Below are positions 18,210 through 29,500 of a DNA stretch of 57,037 nucleotides, one piece after another. Source of the DNA: a virus. Position 1 is the stretch's first letter; each line of letters begins with the position of its first letter. The translations under genes were made by a program, and so were the position numbers. Below the pieces are notes generated by a model that had not been told where the DNA came from, ran no database searches, and was given only the letters and a program-made list of their open reading frames with translations. The DNA lies in IMG/VR virus record IMGVR_UViG_3300027801_000026, positions 1-57,037 of that record; one strand, 5' to 3'.

Positions 18210-21200
18210 TTATTTTTCTATTTTTCTTTTCAATTCATCAACTTCTTTCGATAAATCCTTAATACCCTCAATTAATAATGAAACCAATTTATCATATTTA
18301 ACTGCTTTATATCCATCTTCACGAGTTTGTACTAATTCTGGTAAGATTTTTTCAATTTCTTGAGCAATTACACCATAATCTTTACCTTTATAAATATGTT
18401 GTTTTTCAGTATTCCAATCAAAAGAATACCCTCCAATTTTATTTATTTTTTCAAGTGGGCTGGTAATTGGTAAAATATTGTTTTTTAACTCTCTATCTGA
18501 TGATGAAAATGCAATAATATCATCGGTTGCTTTTATAGTTCCAGTTACATGAATATCATCTGATATATTAAATCGTGTATTTGCATGATTCCAAGTAATT
18601 GATTCATTAGCTCCTGCTATTTCGATACCTGCACCATCGGCGGTTGCTGAATCTGTTGAACCACTTGCAACTGTTATTAATTTATCTTCTATCTTAAGGT
18701 CTGAAACATTTATTGCAACAGAATCACCAAGTACAGTTAAGTTTCCACTAATTACAACATTACTTAATGAAGCACTTGCGAAAGTTACATCTGAAGTTGT
18801 TGTTATTCCTTGATTAGAAGCTCCTAAGTATCCCCATTGTGTTGCTGAGATTGTGTTTGTACCAATAGCTGCTATTTGAGTAGCCTCACCACTTGTTAAT
18901 GCAACTCCTTGTACACTTCCAACAGTTAATGAATCAACATTACCACTTAAATCACCACCTGCTGCTATTTGAACAGAACCACTAAAGATTCCTCCTTTAA
19001 TATTTGCAGTTATATTATTTGTAGTTCTTATTAAATCAATATTTGCAGTATCACCGAACGTTAATACATTTTCATGAGTATCACCTTCTAAAGTATCTAT
19101 TCTATCATCAAGTGATGTACTTACAGCAGAGAATCCAGTAACTGAATTTATTTGTACTTGAGATGAACCACTTACTGTTCCTGCTGGAAGTACTAATTCA
19201 ACTCCTTCTTGGAAGTGTACTGAACCAGTATCTAATGATAAACTTCTATTTGTATCAATAGTACCACCACCACTTAAACCTTTACCACTGCCAAGAGTAA
19301 TTGATGAGTGGTCAATATGTTCGTTTGCTACAAAGTTTGTAGTTGAATCATGGTCTACTTGAGAAGAACCACTAATTACACCACCTTTTAAGTTTGCAGT
19401 TAATGTATCTCCAGTTAAAATCATATCAACATTAGTTGTATCAGATACTGCTAAATTTGTTCCACTTGAAATATCAATTGTTCCAGTTAAGAATGAACCA
19501 CTTACAGATTCAATTGCAGTTAATCTTTGGTCTTGTACTCCTTGTTCAGTTGATATAGAACCTGTTTCAGTTGATAAGAAACCTAATCTTGAATCTTGTA
19601 CTGCAGTTGCAGTAATTGCAGATGCACTATAAGAGTTTAATGATTCGTTAGATACTGTTGAGTTTGCTAATTGAGCTGAACTACTAACAGTACCAGTTGG
19701 TAAATGGTCAATTACTTGTTGAGAACCTGAAACTGTTCCTGAAGGTGCACCAGCTGCTGAAACTCCATTTACAAAGTGAGCTGAACCAGTATCAATTGCA
19801 ATAACTATATTACCAGTATTACCATATGCACCAGCATCACTTGTTCCTTCTTCTGTGTGTATTAAACCTGTCGTAGTTGGTGATATTGTTGTTGTAGAGT
19901 TTACTGCTGTAATATCTCCAGCACCTGCGGCAACTAAAGCATCATTTACAGCTTTTGTTGTTGGTACAGAGTTAGGGTCATCTGCAATAGAAGCAGATAC
20001 TGCATAAAATGCTGATGTTCCTAGTGTTCTTTTCTTAAATAATCCTCCTACGTTAAATAATGCATCGTAATCAGATGAACCACCCGATGCAACACTTGAA
20101 AGTGTTAATGTAGTGAATGTTGGTGAGTCACCAGTTTGTAAACCAGTATCAACATCAGTATTTGCTCCATTAATTGTAGCTCGTACAGTACCTTGTGTTG
20201 GTGAACTAAATGTAGAACCACTAATTATTCCTCTCTTATCTAAAGAAGAACTAAATCTTGTTTCTGAATAGTATAAATTAGTACCTTCTGTTAAATCACT
20301 TGTAGTTGATGTTCCTAAGAAAGAACCACTATGTACATTATCTGCATCAGTTTTTAATTTTACCAATGCATCTGTATATCCAACCTTTGATGTGTTGGCT
20401 ATAATAGCAGATGCTTGTCCACCAGTTATAGTTGTTGGTATTCCTGTAATACTTGAATAAGTTACTTGAGATGAACCACTAATTACTGTTTCAGCATCTA
20501 ATTTTGTTTTTACTCTTGCATCTGTATAATAAAGGTTTGTATTTTCGGATAAGTTTGCGGTAGTTGATGTTCCTAAGAATGAACCACTATGTACCGCATC
20601 TGCATCTAATTTTGTTTTTACATTACTATCGAAATTAGTTATTGTATTTGCATTTACTTGTACAGAACCTGATATTAATCCTACATTATCTATTTGTTTT
20701 CTTACATCAGCTATCCAACCAGTTGTTTGGTCAGCATCTACTTGAGATGAACCACTAACTATTCCATTACCAATTGATTCATATCTTGAATCTAAATCAC
20801 CAGTAACTTGAGATGAACCACTAATTACTGTTTCGGCATCTAATTTTGTTTTTACTCTAGCATCTGTATAATAAAGGTTACCAGCTTCGGTAACTTGGTC
20901 GGTATCAATACCTGTTAGTTCCCCACCTTCTCCTTTAAATCCTACTGATGAACTTACTTTTGCATCTAATACGAAGGAAGTTGTATTGTGATCCCATTGT
21001 AATGATTTACCAGCACCATCTATCTCGATACCAGCACCATCAGCAGCTGCTGAATCGGCTGAACCACTTGCAACCGTTATTAATTTATCTTCAATTCGTA
21101 ATTCTGTTGTTGAGATTTCTGTTGCATCTCCTAAAACAGTTAAATCTCCTGTCACCGTAACATTACCAGTAAACGAACCAGTATTAAATGTTACATCTGA

Positions 21201-22562
21201 TGTTGTTGATAAATTTTGATTTATATTATCAAGTTGAGTTTTGTTTGAATGTGAATGAGATACATTACTTAGTAAATCTAATCTACTATCTATTGATGTA
21301 GAAAGTGGCCCTTCTATTGTATCTAATCGAGTATCAACTGAAGATGAAAATGTGGTAAAAGTTTCGTTTGATGATGAAAGAATTGTACTTCCACCTAATA
21401 TTTGTATTGAACCACTTACTACACCTCCTTTTAAGTTTGCGGATATACTACCATCATTGATAATTATATCAACTTGATTAGTATCAGTTGATGCAGAAAC
21501 TATATCGTTATTTATTCCACTAAGTGATGAATAATTTACTTGAGATGAACCACTAACTATTCCGTTACCAATTGATTCGTAAGTGGAATTTAGAGAAGAG
21601 GTTATTACTTCTACTTGGTCTAATCTACTATCTAAAGATGATGTTACTGTTTCTAAAATTACACTTTTTGCTTCTTCTATATCTAATCTACTATCAAGTG
21701 AAGAAGTTACTGTTTCTAAAATTACACTTTTTGCTTCTTCTATATCTAATCTACTATCGTGAGATGCTGATGTTAGTTCTAAGTTATCTAATCTACCATC
21801 TTGTGAACCAGTATCAGTTTCTAATTGACCAACTCTACTATCAAGTGATGAAGTAGTTGATTCTAAGTTATCTAATCTATTATCTTGTGAACCAGTATCA
21901 GTTTCTAATTGACCAATTCTACTATCTAAAGATGATGTTACTGTTTCTAAAATTACACTTTTTGCTTCTTCAACATCTAATCTACTATCTAAAGATGATG
22001 TTACTGTTTCTAAAATTACACTTTTTACTTCTTCTATATCTAATCTACTATCTACTGATTGTGAGTAATTAGTAAAATTTGTTACTGAGGATGAAAGTAT
22101 TGTACTACCAGGAAGTGATATAGATTCAATTGAAGCACTTACTACTCTTATATCTAAATATCTTTTTGATGGAGTACCTAAAGTAAATACTGCATCTGCA
22201 GTTGGGAGGAACGAACCACTAAATGATGAATTAATACTAACATTATCGGATGAATTATCTCCATCTCCTAAGAAAATATTACCGGCCAATACAATGTTTC
22301 CACCGATGGTTGCATCTCCTGTTGTTTCTATACTCGATGCATAGATATCTCCACTTGCCGATATATGTGAACCTGTAATATCTGACAATAAATGAAGTGA
22401 ACCACTATTTGATTCATTTAGTTTTACAAGTATCTTAGAGCTCGTGTTTGAGCCACTACCATCACCAATAACAATAGTTTCAAGTGATGTATTATAGAAC
22501 AATTCAGATTCCTGAAGTGATGTGAATGAAGTTCCTCTTCTTAATTTTAGTATTGCAGCCAT
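18210..22562 (-). CDS. Long tail fibre with heptad shaft and S74 chaperone
   Basis: 1450 aa. The N-terminal domain is MAAILKLRRGTSFTSLQESEL. Around residues 170-330 there is a 21-residue repeat built on SVILETVTSSLDSRLDIEEAK (three heptads), predicted as a trimeric coiled coil. The shaft continues with Ser-rich VISGSSQV repeats and two NxxxTGDLTVLGD beta modules. The last ~105 residues are an S74 chaperone (SSDRELKNNILPI, GYSFDWN, YGVIAQEIEKILPELV) ending in a heptad helix. Unlike the 1583-aa protein the shaft mixes coiled coil and beta repeats. Two promoter-like boxes lie upstream. Confidence 0.85.
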   Translation of the reverse strand: MAAILKLRRGTSFTSLQESELFYNTSLETIVIGDGSGSNTSSKILVKLNESNSGSLHLLSDITGSHISASGDIYASSIETTGDATIGGNIVLAGNIFLGDGDNSSDNVSINSSFSGSFLPTADAVFTLGTPSKRYLDIRVVSASIESISLPGSTILSSSVTNFTNYSQSVDSRLDIEEVKSVILETVTSSLDSRLDVEEAKSVILETVTSSLDSRIGQLETDTGSQDNRLDNLESTTSSLDSRVGQLETDTGSQDGRLDNLELTSASHDSRLDIEEAKSVILETVTSSLDSRLDIEEAKSVILETVTSSLDSRLDQVEVITSSLNSTYESIGNGIVSGSSQVNYSSLSGINNDIVSASTDTNQVDIIINDGSISANLKGGVVSGSIQILGGSTILSSSNETFTTFSSSVDTRLDTIEGPLSTSIDSRLDLLSNVSHSHSNKTQLDNINQNLSTTSDVTFNTGSFTGNVTVTGDLTVLGDATEISTTELRIEDKLITVASGSADSAAADGAGIEIDGAGKSLQWDHNTTSFVLDAKVSSSVGFKGEGGELTGIDTDQVTEAGNLYYTDARVKTKLDAETVISGSSQVTGDLDSRYESIGNGIVSGSSQVDADQTTGWIADVRKQIDNVGLISGSVQVNANTITNFDSNVKTKLDADAVHSGSFLGTSTTANLSENTNLYYTDARVKTKLDAETVISGSSQVTYSSITGIPTTITGGQASAIIANTSKVGYTDALVKLKTDADNVHSGSFLGTSTTSDLTEGTNLYYSETRFSSSLDKRGIISGSTFSSPTQGTVRATINGANTDVDTGLQTGDSPTFTTLTLSSVASGGSSDYDALFNVGGLFKKRTLGTSAFYAVSASIADDPNSVPTTKAVNDALVAAGAGDITAVNSTTTISPTTTGLIHTEEGTSDAGAYGNTGNIVIAIDTGSAHFVNGVSAAGAPSGTVSGSQQVIDHLPTGTVSSSAQLANSTVSNESLNSYSASAITATAVQDSRLGFLSTETGSISTEQGVQDQRLTAIESVSGSFLTGTIDISSGTNLAVSDTTNVDMILTGDTLTANLKGGVISGSSQVDHDSTTNFVANEHIDHSSITLGSGKGLSGGGTIDTNRSLSLDTGSVHFQEGVELVLPAGTVSGSSQVQINSVTGFSAVSTSLDDRIDTLEGDTHENVLTFGDTANIDLIRTTNNITANIKGGIFSGSVQIAAGGDLSGNVDSLTVGSVQGVALTSGEATQIAAIGTNTISATQWGYLGASNQGITTTSDVTFASASLSNVVISGNLTVLGDSVAINVSDLKIEDKLITVASGSTDSATADGAGIEIAGANESITWNHANTRFNISDDIHVTGTIKATDDIIAFSSSDRELKNNILPITSPLEKINKIGGYSFDWNTEKQHIYKGKDYGVIAQEIEKILPELVQTREDGYKAVKYDKLVSLLIEGIKDLSKEVDELKRKIEK
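21597..22052 (-). repeat. 63-bp tandem-like repeats encoding 21-residue heptad units
   Basis: Copies begin near 21628 and 21691 with an exact 63-bp offset, with further copies near 21921 and 21984. Between them are shorter variants encoding SQDNRLDNLE-type units. Each unit is three heptads. Synonymous differences are few, which suggests recent duplication. Confidence 0.8.
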
Positions 22563-22588
22563 TTATCTGATAATTCCTGTTTGTTGTA

Positions 22589-22597
22589 TATAAATAT
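22589..22597 (-). promoter_or_regulatory. Candidate late promoter box for the 1450-aa fibre gene
   Basis: Exact ATATTTATA (extended ATATTTATATACAACA), 27 nt before the ATG at 22562. A second variant ATACTTATATACG lies about 50 nt further upstream, just after the terminator at 22674-22699. Confidence 0.5.
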
Positions 22598-22673
22598 CAC
22601 TCCTTTATAAAATTGGAGTTTTCTGTGACTTTATCCCACGTATATAAGTATAGAAAAAATAAAAGTATAAAAA

Positions 22674-22699
22674 AATCCCCCAACTTTCGAGGGGGGATT
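22674..22699 (-). terminator. Strong intrinsic terminator after the 968-aa fibre gene
   Basis: Coding-strand stem AATCCCCC / GGGGGATT (8 pairs, 10-nt loop containing TCGAAAG) followed by seven T. It is among the few GC-rich stretches in the window and isolates the 1450-aa fibre gene from upstream read-through. Confidence 0.85.
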
Positions 22700-22720
22700 C
22701 GTTTTTTAAGTATATTCCGA

Positions 22721-25627
22721 TTAGAATGTACCACCATCTATTGAGTTACTCGCAACAAATGAAGAACCATTCCATTGAATTACATCACCAGCAGTTGAAG
22801 CATCAACAGCTTGTAACTTTTCGTTAGCATCAGTATATAAGAAAGCTCCGTTTGCACCGGCGGCTAAACCAGTTACAGTAATATCACCACTAAACGTTGC
22901 ATCAGTACCATCATCTGAAAGTACAGAATCAACTAATAATCCACTAGCGTTTGCTTTTAGAACTGTATTAGAAGTAGGAGAAGCGTTTAATGTTGCAATT
23001 TCCTTTTCACTTCCAAGTTTTCCAGCCATCCAATAATCAGTTGAAGCATCCCATAGTAATGAACCACTTGTTGTAGAACCACCATCTATATCACTAACTA
23101 AAAGTCCAGCATCTCCCGTACCTCCAGCGTAATTAAGTTCAATAATTCTATCACCGATGTTTACCGTTGTAGAATCAATAGTTGTAGTTGTACCTTCAAC
23201 ACTTAGATTACCAGTTACAGTTACATTACCAGTTAAAGTTGGATTTGTTACAATACCAACAGTTATAGTTTGTCCTGATACAGAAGTTTCAATTTCATTG
23301 GATGTACCAACAATACTTAAATCTTGTGTTTTAAGAGCAATTGAACCGTTTCCAGAAGAACCACTAATATCAAGAGTACTTGCAACACCTGTTAATGATG
23401 AACCATCACCAACAAATGAACCTGTTATAGTTGAAGTTCCTGCAACATCACCAATGGATGCTCCACTTATTCTACCACTTCCAAAATCAGTTGCCTGATT
23501 AGAAAGAGATGAAACAACTTGTGATGAACCACTTATTACTCCACCTGTTAGGTTAGCTGATATTGTATCACCAGTTAGTATCATATCAACGTTAGTTGTA
23601 TCTGATACCGCTAAGTTAGTATTAGCAGAGATATCAATTGCACTCAATAATGCAATAGAACCCAATCCTAAAGTTGTTCTTGCAGTTGATGCATCTGCAT
23701 CATCTACAAGTGTTGCTCCAAAGGTTGAAATTGTTGTACTTGCCGGTAATGTTAGTGTTTTGATATCTGCATCTACTTCACTATCCATTAATGCACCTGC
23801 TGCAGTTACATTGGCCGTATCGGTTACATCTGCACTTGCCTCAATCGCATTTAATTTCGAATGGTCAGCATCTGTAAATGTATTTGAATCTGTACCAGCT
23901 TCAACGGCTGCTACAATTTCTGCGTTACTTTGGTCGGCTGTTGCACCAGCTTCTACATTTAATGCAGTTAGAACTTCAGCTGAGGTTAAACCTTCTACTT
24001 CTGTTCCATTAATTCTAAGAAAATCATTATCTGCTACTACATCATTAGCTGTTAAAACATTTCCATCTGAAATACCTTTAGCTAAAGCTTTTACAAATGC
24101 TAGATTTGTTACTTCTGAATCCATTAATGCACCTGCTGAAGTTACATTAGCCGTATCTGTTACATCGGCACCTGCTTCAACTCCTGTGGTTGCACCAACT
24201 GTTAAACCAGCTGCTGTTCCTGTTAGGTTTGTTGCTACACCACTTGCTGGTGTACCTAATGCGGGTGTTACTAAGACTGGACTTGTTAAAGTTTTATTAG
24301 TAAAAGTTTGTGCTCCACTAATTTGAGCTATTTCAATTTCTGAAGATTTTACACCAGCTTTCCATACATCATTAGTTGTATCATATATAATAGAACCAGT
24401 TGTAGTTGTTGCTCCTGTTGCATCTTTAATCCAAAGTCCACCATTCGTTGCACCACTACCATTCAATTCTAATATATTATCAGATATTTGAACGACTGTA
24501 GAATCAACAGTTGTAGTTGTACCAGCAACTTGAAAATCACCAGTTACAGTTAAGTTTCTACTGATTGTTACATCTTGTGGTAAACCAATTGTTACTGTGT
24601 TATTAGTTATTGCGGTATCTACTTCGTTTGAAGTTCCTGCGAAAGTTAAATGATCAGTTAATAAAGCAACTGAATCATTTCCAGATCCGCCAGATATTAT
24701 TAAATCAGTTCCAAGTCCTGTAAGAGATGCTCCACTACCAACAAATGAACCTGTTATAGTTGAAGTTCCTGCTAAATCACCAATCAATTCACCACTTATT
24801 CTACCACTTCCAAAATCAGTTGCCTGATTAGAAAGAGATGAAACAACTTGAGCTGAACCACTTATTACTCCACCTTTTAAGTTTGCAGTTAAAGTGTCTC
24901 CAGTTAGTATCATATCAACGTTAGTTGTATCACCAACAGCTAAGTTAGTATCATCAGATATATCAATTTCTCCAAGAGTTAATGCTTGACTTGATAGTGT
25001 TACATAATCTCTCCCTGCAGCAATTGTTACAGCAGTTGAATTATCAGTTCCAGCAGCATCTACACCTATTGTAGTTCTAACTGCTCCTGCGTTTGCATCA
25101 TCTAAAATAGTTTGTGCGAATGTTGTAGCAATTTGATCCGAACCAGTAACTACTGTTCCGATTGCCAATGCTATTGTATTAGCAGTAATTGTCCCTCCTA
25201 ATGAAGTATCAGCTCCAGCGATAGTAATACCATCGTTGGCTAACATTGCATTAGTTACTTCTGTAGATCCGATTTGGGCTGAACCAGACATTATTCCAGT
25301 TCCACCAGTTTGAGGAGTTGCTTTAACCTCGATGTTTCCACCTTTGTTAAGTATGTATAGTTTTTGATCATCAGTATCGAAGAACGGAATACCATCAATA
25401 TATGTATTATATGATGCTCCTGTTAAATCTGGTACGGTTGTTCCTTGTAAAATTTTATTTACTGGACTGGCCGTTGAACCATCAATACCAACAAATACTA
25501 AGTCTGCCCCATTCGCGATAGTCCCTAAGCCACTCGAACCAGTAACAACTAACAGTTCACCTGCTCGTGTTGTTGCTGAAGCCAGTCCTTCAAGATTACC
25601 TCTCCTGTGTTTAATTATTTGTGCCAT
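22721..25627 (-). CDS. Tail-fibre-like protein, 968 aa, no chaperone
   Basis: The N-terminus MAQIIKHRRGNLEGLASATTR then GELLVVTGSS is a variant of the KLKR attachment domain. The body is an internal duplication. A block containing VVSSLSNQATDFGSGRISGE, GTSTITGSFVGSGASLTG and a beta module (VTGDFQVAGTTTTVDSTVV, ILELNGSG, GLWIKDATG) appears twice, around residues 260-440 and 690-880. Segments are shared with the 1583-aa protein, including a 65-bp identical DNA stretch. The C-terminus ends SSFVASNSIDGGTF with no S74 domain, so folding may need a separate chaperone. It is followed by a strong terminator. Confidence 0.75.
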   Translation of the reverse strand: MAQIIKHRRGNLEGLASATTRAGELLVVTGSSGLGTIANGADLVFVGIDGSTASPVNKILQGTTVPDLTGASYNTYIDGIPFFDTDDQKLYILNKGGNIEVKATPQTGGTGIMSGSAQIGSTEVTNAMLANDGITIAGADTSLGGTITANTIALAIGTVVTGSDQIATTFAQTILDDANAGAVRTTIGVDAAGTDNSTAVTIAAGRDYVTLSSQALTLGEIDISDDTNLAVGDTTNVDMILTGDTLTANLKGGVISGSAQVVSSLSNQATDFGSGRISGELIGDLAGTSTITGSFVGSGASLTGLGTDLIISGGSGNDSVALLTDHLTFAGTSNEVDTAITNNTVTIGLPQDVTISRNLTVTGDFQVAGTTTTVDSTVVQISDNILELNGSGATNGGLWIKDATGATTTTGSIIYDTTNDVWKAGVKSSEIEIAQISGAQTFTNKTLTSPVLVTPALGTPASGVATNLTGTAAGLTVGATTGVEAGADVTDTANVTSAGALMDSEVTNLAFVKALAKGISDGNVLTANDVVADNDFLRINGTEVEGLTSAEVLTALNVEAGATADQSNAEIVAAVEAGTDSNTFTDADHSKLNAIEASADVTDTANVTAAGALMDSEVDADIKTLTLPASTTISTFGATLVDDADASTARTTLGLGSIALLSAIDISANTNLAVSDTTNVDMILTGDTISANLTGGVISGSSQVVSSLSNQATDFGSGRISGASIGDVAGTSTITGSFVGDGSSLTGVASTLDISGSSGNGSIALKTQDLSIVGTSNEIETSVSGQTITVGIVTNPTLTGNVTVTGNLSVEGTTTTIDSTTVNIGDRIIELNYAGGTGDAGLLVSDIDGGSTTSGSLLWDASTDYWMAGKLGSEKEIATLNASPTSNTVLKANASGLLVDSVLSDDGTDATFSGDITVTGLAAGANGAFLYTDANEKLQAVDASTAGDVIQWNGSSFVASNSIDGGTF
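23859..23923 (-). repeat. Partner copy of the 65-bp inter-gene identity
   Basis: Identical by eye to 14732-14796. A second shared block of about 50 bp (encoding part of GATTGVEAGADVTD) lies near 24156-24210 and matches about 16709-16762. Confidence 0.75.
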
Positions 25628-25806
25628 TTTGTTTTTTCCTTTTTAAATTTGTTTTGTTATTTTTTCTGAAAACCTTTATTTAGTTTTTAAATAATTATGT
25701 AACCAATTGTTCAACGGGACATTTGCCCTTAAAAAACCCTATATAGGATGTTTATCTATTATAAATATGAATAATAAGATTATTCACATCGATAAAATTA
25801 ATTTTT
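25628..25806 (-). promoter_or_regulatory. 179-bp intergenic leader of the 968-aa fibre gene
   Basis: No ORF is supported. An exact ATATTTATA box lies at 25760-25768, 133 nt before the ATG at 25627, giving an unusually long predicted leader. The leader has a small GGGCAAATGTCCC inverted repeat (near 25715-25728), preceded rather than followed by T residues on the coding strand, so it is not a terminator. A leader structure affecting translation is possible. The start itself has AAAAAGGAAAAAAC before ATG. Confidence 0.4.
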
Positions 25807-26505
25807 TTATATTTCTCCACCATCAATTACAAGTTTACTAACTCCATCGGTAAAATGAACGGAACCTGTATTGACATTTACACCGTTGGAATTTAATACA
25901 ATTCCATCTCCTGCATTAACATCAAGTGATAAAGAACCTTGAGTTCCACCACCACTTAAACCATCTCCAGCAAATACTGCTGAAATATCTCCTGTACCTG
26001 ATACATTTGTTGGTTGCCATTGTGCAGCTGAGGCGTTCCATGCAAGAACATCTCCATCATCTAAGGAAGCAGTAGATACATCTAATAATTGTCCCATCCA
26101 AGAAGTTGAACCACCACCACCAGCAGAACCAGTTAGTGCAGATAAATCGATTGACATTGATATTTGGTCTGAACCTTGTAGATTTTGTCCGAATAATGTT
26201 AATGTATTAACACCATCGAATGAACCACTCATAAATGAACCACTATTGAATGAGAATTCAGAAAAAGCTACGGTATCACTAAAAGTACTTACATAATCTG
26301 CTAATGTTACGGTTGCTCTATATAATGAACCACTATCTTCAACAAATACTATCTGTCCATCAGAAAAGTAATTTACTGAAGTAGAATTCAATACAGTAGA
26401 AGTATAGACCTTAAATGCACCCTTTATCCTTTGAATATCGGCTAGGGCCGTATTCGCGGATATCGCTGCGGAGGTTAACTGTAATTTTGAACTTATACTT
26501 GGCAT
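25807..26505 (-). CDS. Fibre-associated protein, 232 aa
   Basis: The N-terminal ~80 residues (MPSISSKLQLTSAAISANTAL, DIQRIKGAFKVYTS, GQIVFVEDSGSLYRATVTLADY) look like a compact beta domain that occurs at the start of fibre-like proteins. The rest is SGSF and Gly-rich sequence with GSAGGGGSTSWMGQLLDVSTAS. It ends with DGVSKLVIDGGEI, resembling the end of the 968-aa protein. No chaperone and no catalytic motif. It lies between the 1561-aa and 968-aa genes with its own promoter-like box. Probably a short fibre or connector. Confidence 0.65.
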   Translation of the reverse strand: MPSISSKLQLTSAAISANTALADIQRIKGAFKVYTSTVLNSTSVNYFSDGQIVFVEDSGSLYRATVTLADYVSTFSDTVAFSEFSFNSGSFMSGSFDGVNTLTLFGQNLQGSDQISMSIDLSALTGSAGGGGSTSWMGQLLDVSTASLDDGDVLAWNASAAQWQPTNVSGTGDISAVFAGDGLSGGGTQGSLSLDVNAGDGIVLNSNGVNVNTGSVHFTDGVSKLVIDGGEI

Positions 26506-26535
26506 TTATTTTTTCTTTTATTCCTTATTCTATTA

Positions 26536-26544
26536 TATAAATAT
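26536..26544 (-). promoter_or_regulatory. Candidate late promoter box for the 232-aa gene
   Basis: Exact ATATTTATA on the coding strand, 31 nt before the ATG at 26505. Confidence 0.5.
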
Positions 26545-26551
26545 TTTGTTA

Positions 26552-29500
26552 TTAAAAAGCTCCTAATGAACCAGAAACTGCTAATACTTTTAATCTCATT
26601 GTTGATGCTGAGTTTTGTGCCTTGGCACCTAATACGAACCACTCTGCAAATCCATCTTTTGCTGAATCCAATATAATTGAATGTAACATTGAATCAGTAG
26701 CTCCTAAAGGTGCACTTGTTCCATCAGCGTATTCTACTAAAACATATTGACCAGTTGTACTTCCACCAAAACCATCTATCATAGATGATGGAATCCCTCC
26801 CATATCAGAACCACTTGGAAATAATATTAATGATTGTACTCCACTTGCCCAACTCATTGCTGCTGCCGAAGCAGATATTGCGGTATTTAAGTTTGAACCA
26901 CTAATTGTAGCGGCCAATGTTGCATTTTTACCACCAGCTAAACTAATACTTGTACTTCCTATATCACCGGCCTTAAATTTATAATAAGGGGATGATGTAT
27001 TTTCGGTATAAGCAGTAACTTGTGGTGGAACATCACTATTTAAAGTATCCGCTCCCATTAATCCATTATAATTTGAGCTAAATCCTGCATCCGAACCATA
27101 ATTCGAATAATAAACATATATTGTTCCATATACTGCTGATGTAGTTACCGTCATTGTTTGATTTGATAATGTTATTGATTCTGAATAACTATCTGTTACA
27201 GTTATGTTAATTGAATAAGTTCCAGCTGCTAATGAACCTGTTGGTTGTATTTCAAATGGTGAACTTGTACCACTTACATCAAATTTACTACCATCTGTGC
27301 CAGCAAGTGTTACCACAAATGGGTTATCACTTTCTGTATCAGATACAGTTAATGCTCCTGCATCAGAACCACTTGTTGAGTTATCCGTTTCATAATTTGA
27401 AGTTGCGGTAAACGAAGCTGCTGGTGAAGCGTTTCCAAATACTGTTGATGTTATAGATTGATTACCAACATTTCCATATTGGTCTGTATATGTTATTATA
27501 CTTGATATTGTATCTCCACTTTGTGTTACAGAACCACTAATAGTTACACCTAAAGTTAAATTACCACTATTATCTACTGCAATTGCTGGGTTTTGGGAGC
27601 TAAAAGTTTGTACTGTCTGTGAACCATAGTTTGGAGAATAGGTTACTCCTATTTGTGCAAGGTTTCCATTTTCATATCCTGTTGCATCTCTAAATGGGGC
27701 TCCACTACCAGTAGATTCGATAATATACATTGTTGTATCTCCAGTTAAACTACCGGTATCTGATTGTGCAATACTTATTGTGTGTCCTTCTGTATTTGTT
27801 CTAAATGAATGTATATCATCTACCGAAGCACTAAACGTATAACTTGATGCACTTAACTGTGAGTTAGTGGTTAGTAACCAAGTATTAGAACTTTGGGTTA
27901 AAGTTAACTGGCCAGATGAATCTGTGAACGATACATTATCATAATCAATAGAATCTGATTCAGTATCACTAAATGTTAAGGTAACTAATGTTCCACTTGA
28001 ACCGGTTGCTTGATTTGTGTTTAATATTGATGAATTACTGAATACAATATCAGGTGCATTGTTAGTTGTTACATTAACACTTATACTTCCACTACCAACA
28101 TTTCCATATTGGTCAGAAAATGTTATATTTGAGTTAATAGTATCTCCACTTGTCTCACTACTTCCACTTATATTACTACCAACTGTTAAATTACCACTTG
28201 AATTAACTGCAATTAATGCGTTTGAAGAAGTAAATTCTTGTACAACTTGTGAACCATAGTTAGGTGAGTAAGAAACTGATAAATCTCCTTGTGTTCCTGT
28301 TCTACCATCTGAATTTAATCGTATTGTGTTACCACTTGTTGCTGATTCTATTATATAGAACGTACCATTAGTACTCAATGTACCTGTATCTGATTGTGAT
28401 ATTATTAAACTTCTATCATATGAGTTACTTTTACCAAAATTATCAAATGTGTTAAATGTATATGAGTATTCATTAGATAACAAATCTCCTGATGATTGAA
28501 TATCAACTGATGATGAGTTTGAATTGTTATATTGTAATTGGAAAGAGGATGCATCTGTTCCACTTAACGATGCAGAGTATGGAGTATCTCCTTCTGTATC
28601 AGTTATTGTTACATTTACCAAGTCAACACTAGCGGTTGCTTCGTTTGTATTCATATCACCAGTAATATCACTAAATGATGCACTTGGGTGATGATTTGCA
28701 AATACATTTATAGTAACTGAAGTTGTATCAGAGTTGTTATACTGGTCTGTAAATGTTATATTTGAACTAATAGTATCTCCACTACCTGTTCCTGAACCTT
28801 TTAGATTTCTACCTATGGTTAAATTACCACTATTATCTACTAAAATAGCAGGATTAAGTGAACTGTACGTGGAAACGACTTGTGAACCATAGTCTGGTGA
28901 GTAAGATACACTTAACTGTGATGTGTTACCTGCTCCGAAACCACTTGCATCTCTAATTGAATCATTAATGTTAGCAGATTCTATAATATATGATGTTGTA
29001 TCTCCACCCAAAGTACCATCATCTGCTTGTGCAACTGTGATTGTTCTACTACTATATACTGTTGATTTATCAAATGTGTCGAATACAGAAACATCATATG
29101 TATAAGTTCCTGCTGATAAATTACTTCCTGCATGAATACCAATTGAACTTGAAGCTGCATTACTGTAAACTAAATCAAATGATGAACCATTTGAGCCTCC
29201 TAATGAAGCTGAAAATGGTGAGTTACTTTCTGAATCAGAAACACTCATACTAACCATTGTTTTACCATTTGTTGATAAGTTTGAATTAAAGTTACCAGTA
29301 TTATTTGTAAAAGTTGCGGTTGGTGCTTGATTTATAACATATCTAGAATCATACGATGATGTAAGTTGTGAAGAACCACTAATAGTTCCAACAGGTGTTT
29401 GTGTTAAATATGATGAAGTTGATGCACTTATACCATCTACTTCAGTTTGTATTGAAGAAGTAAATATATTTAAGTTACCAATTGGATGAGAACCACTTAA

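Noticed and set aside
25715-25728. GGGCAAATGTCCC hairpin as a terminator
   Set aside because: On the minus strand the T run precedes rather than follows the hairpin, and the stem is short.
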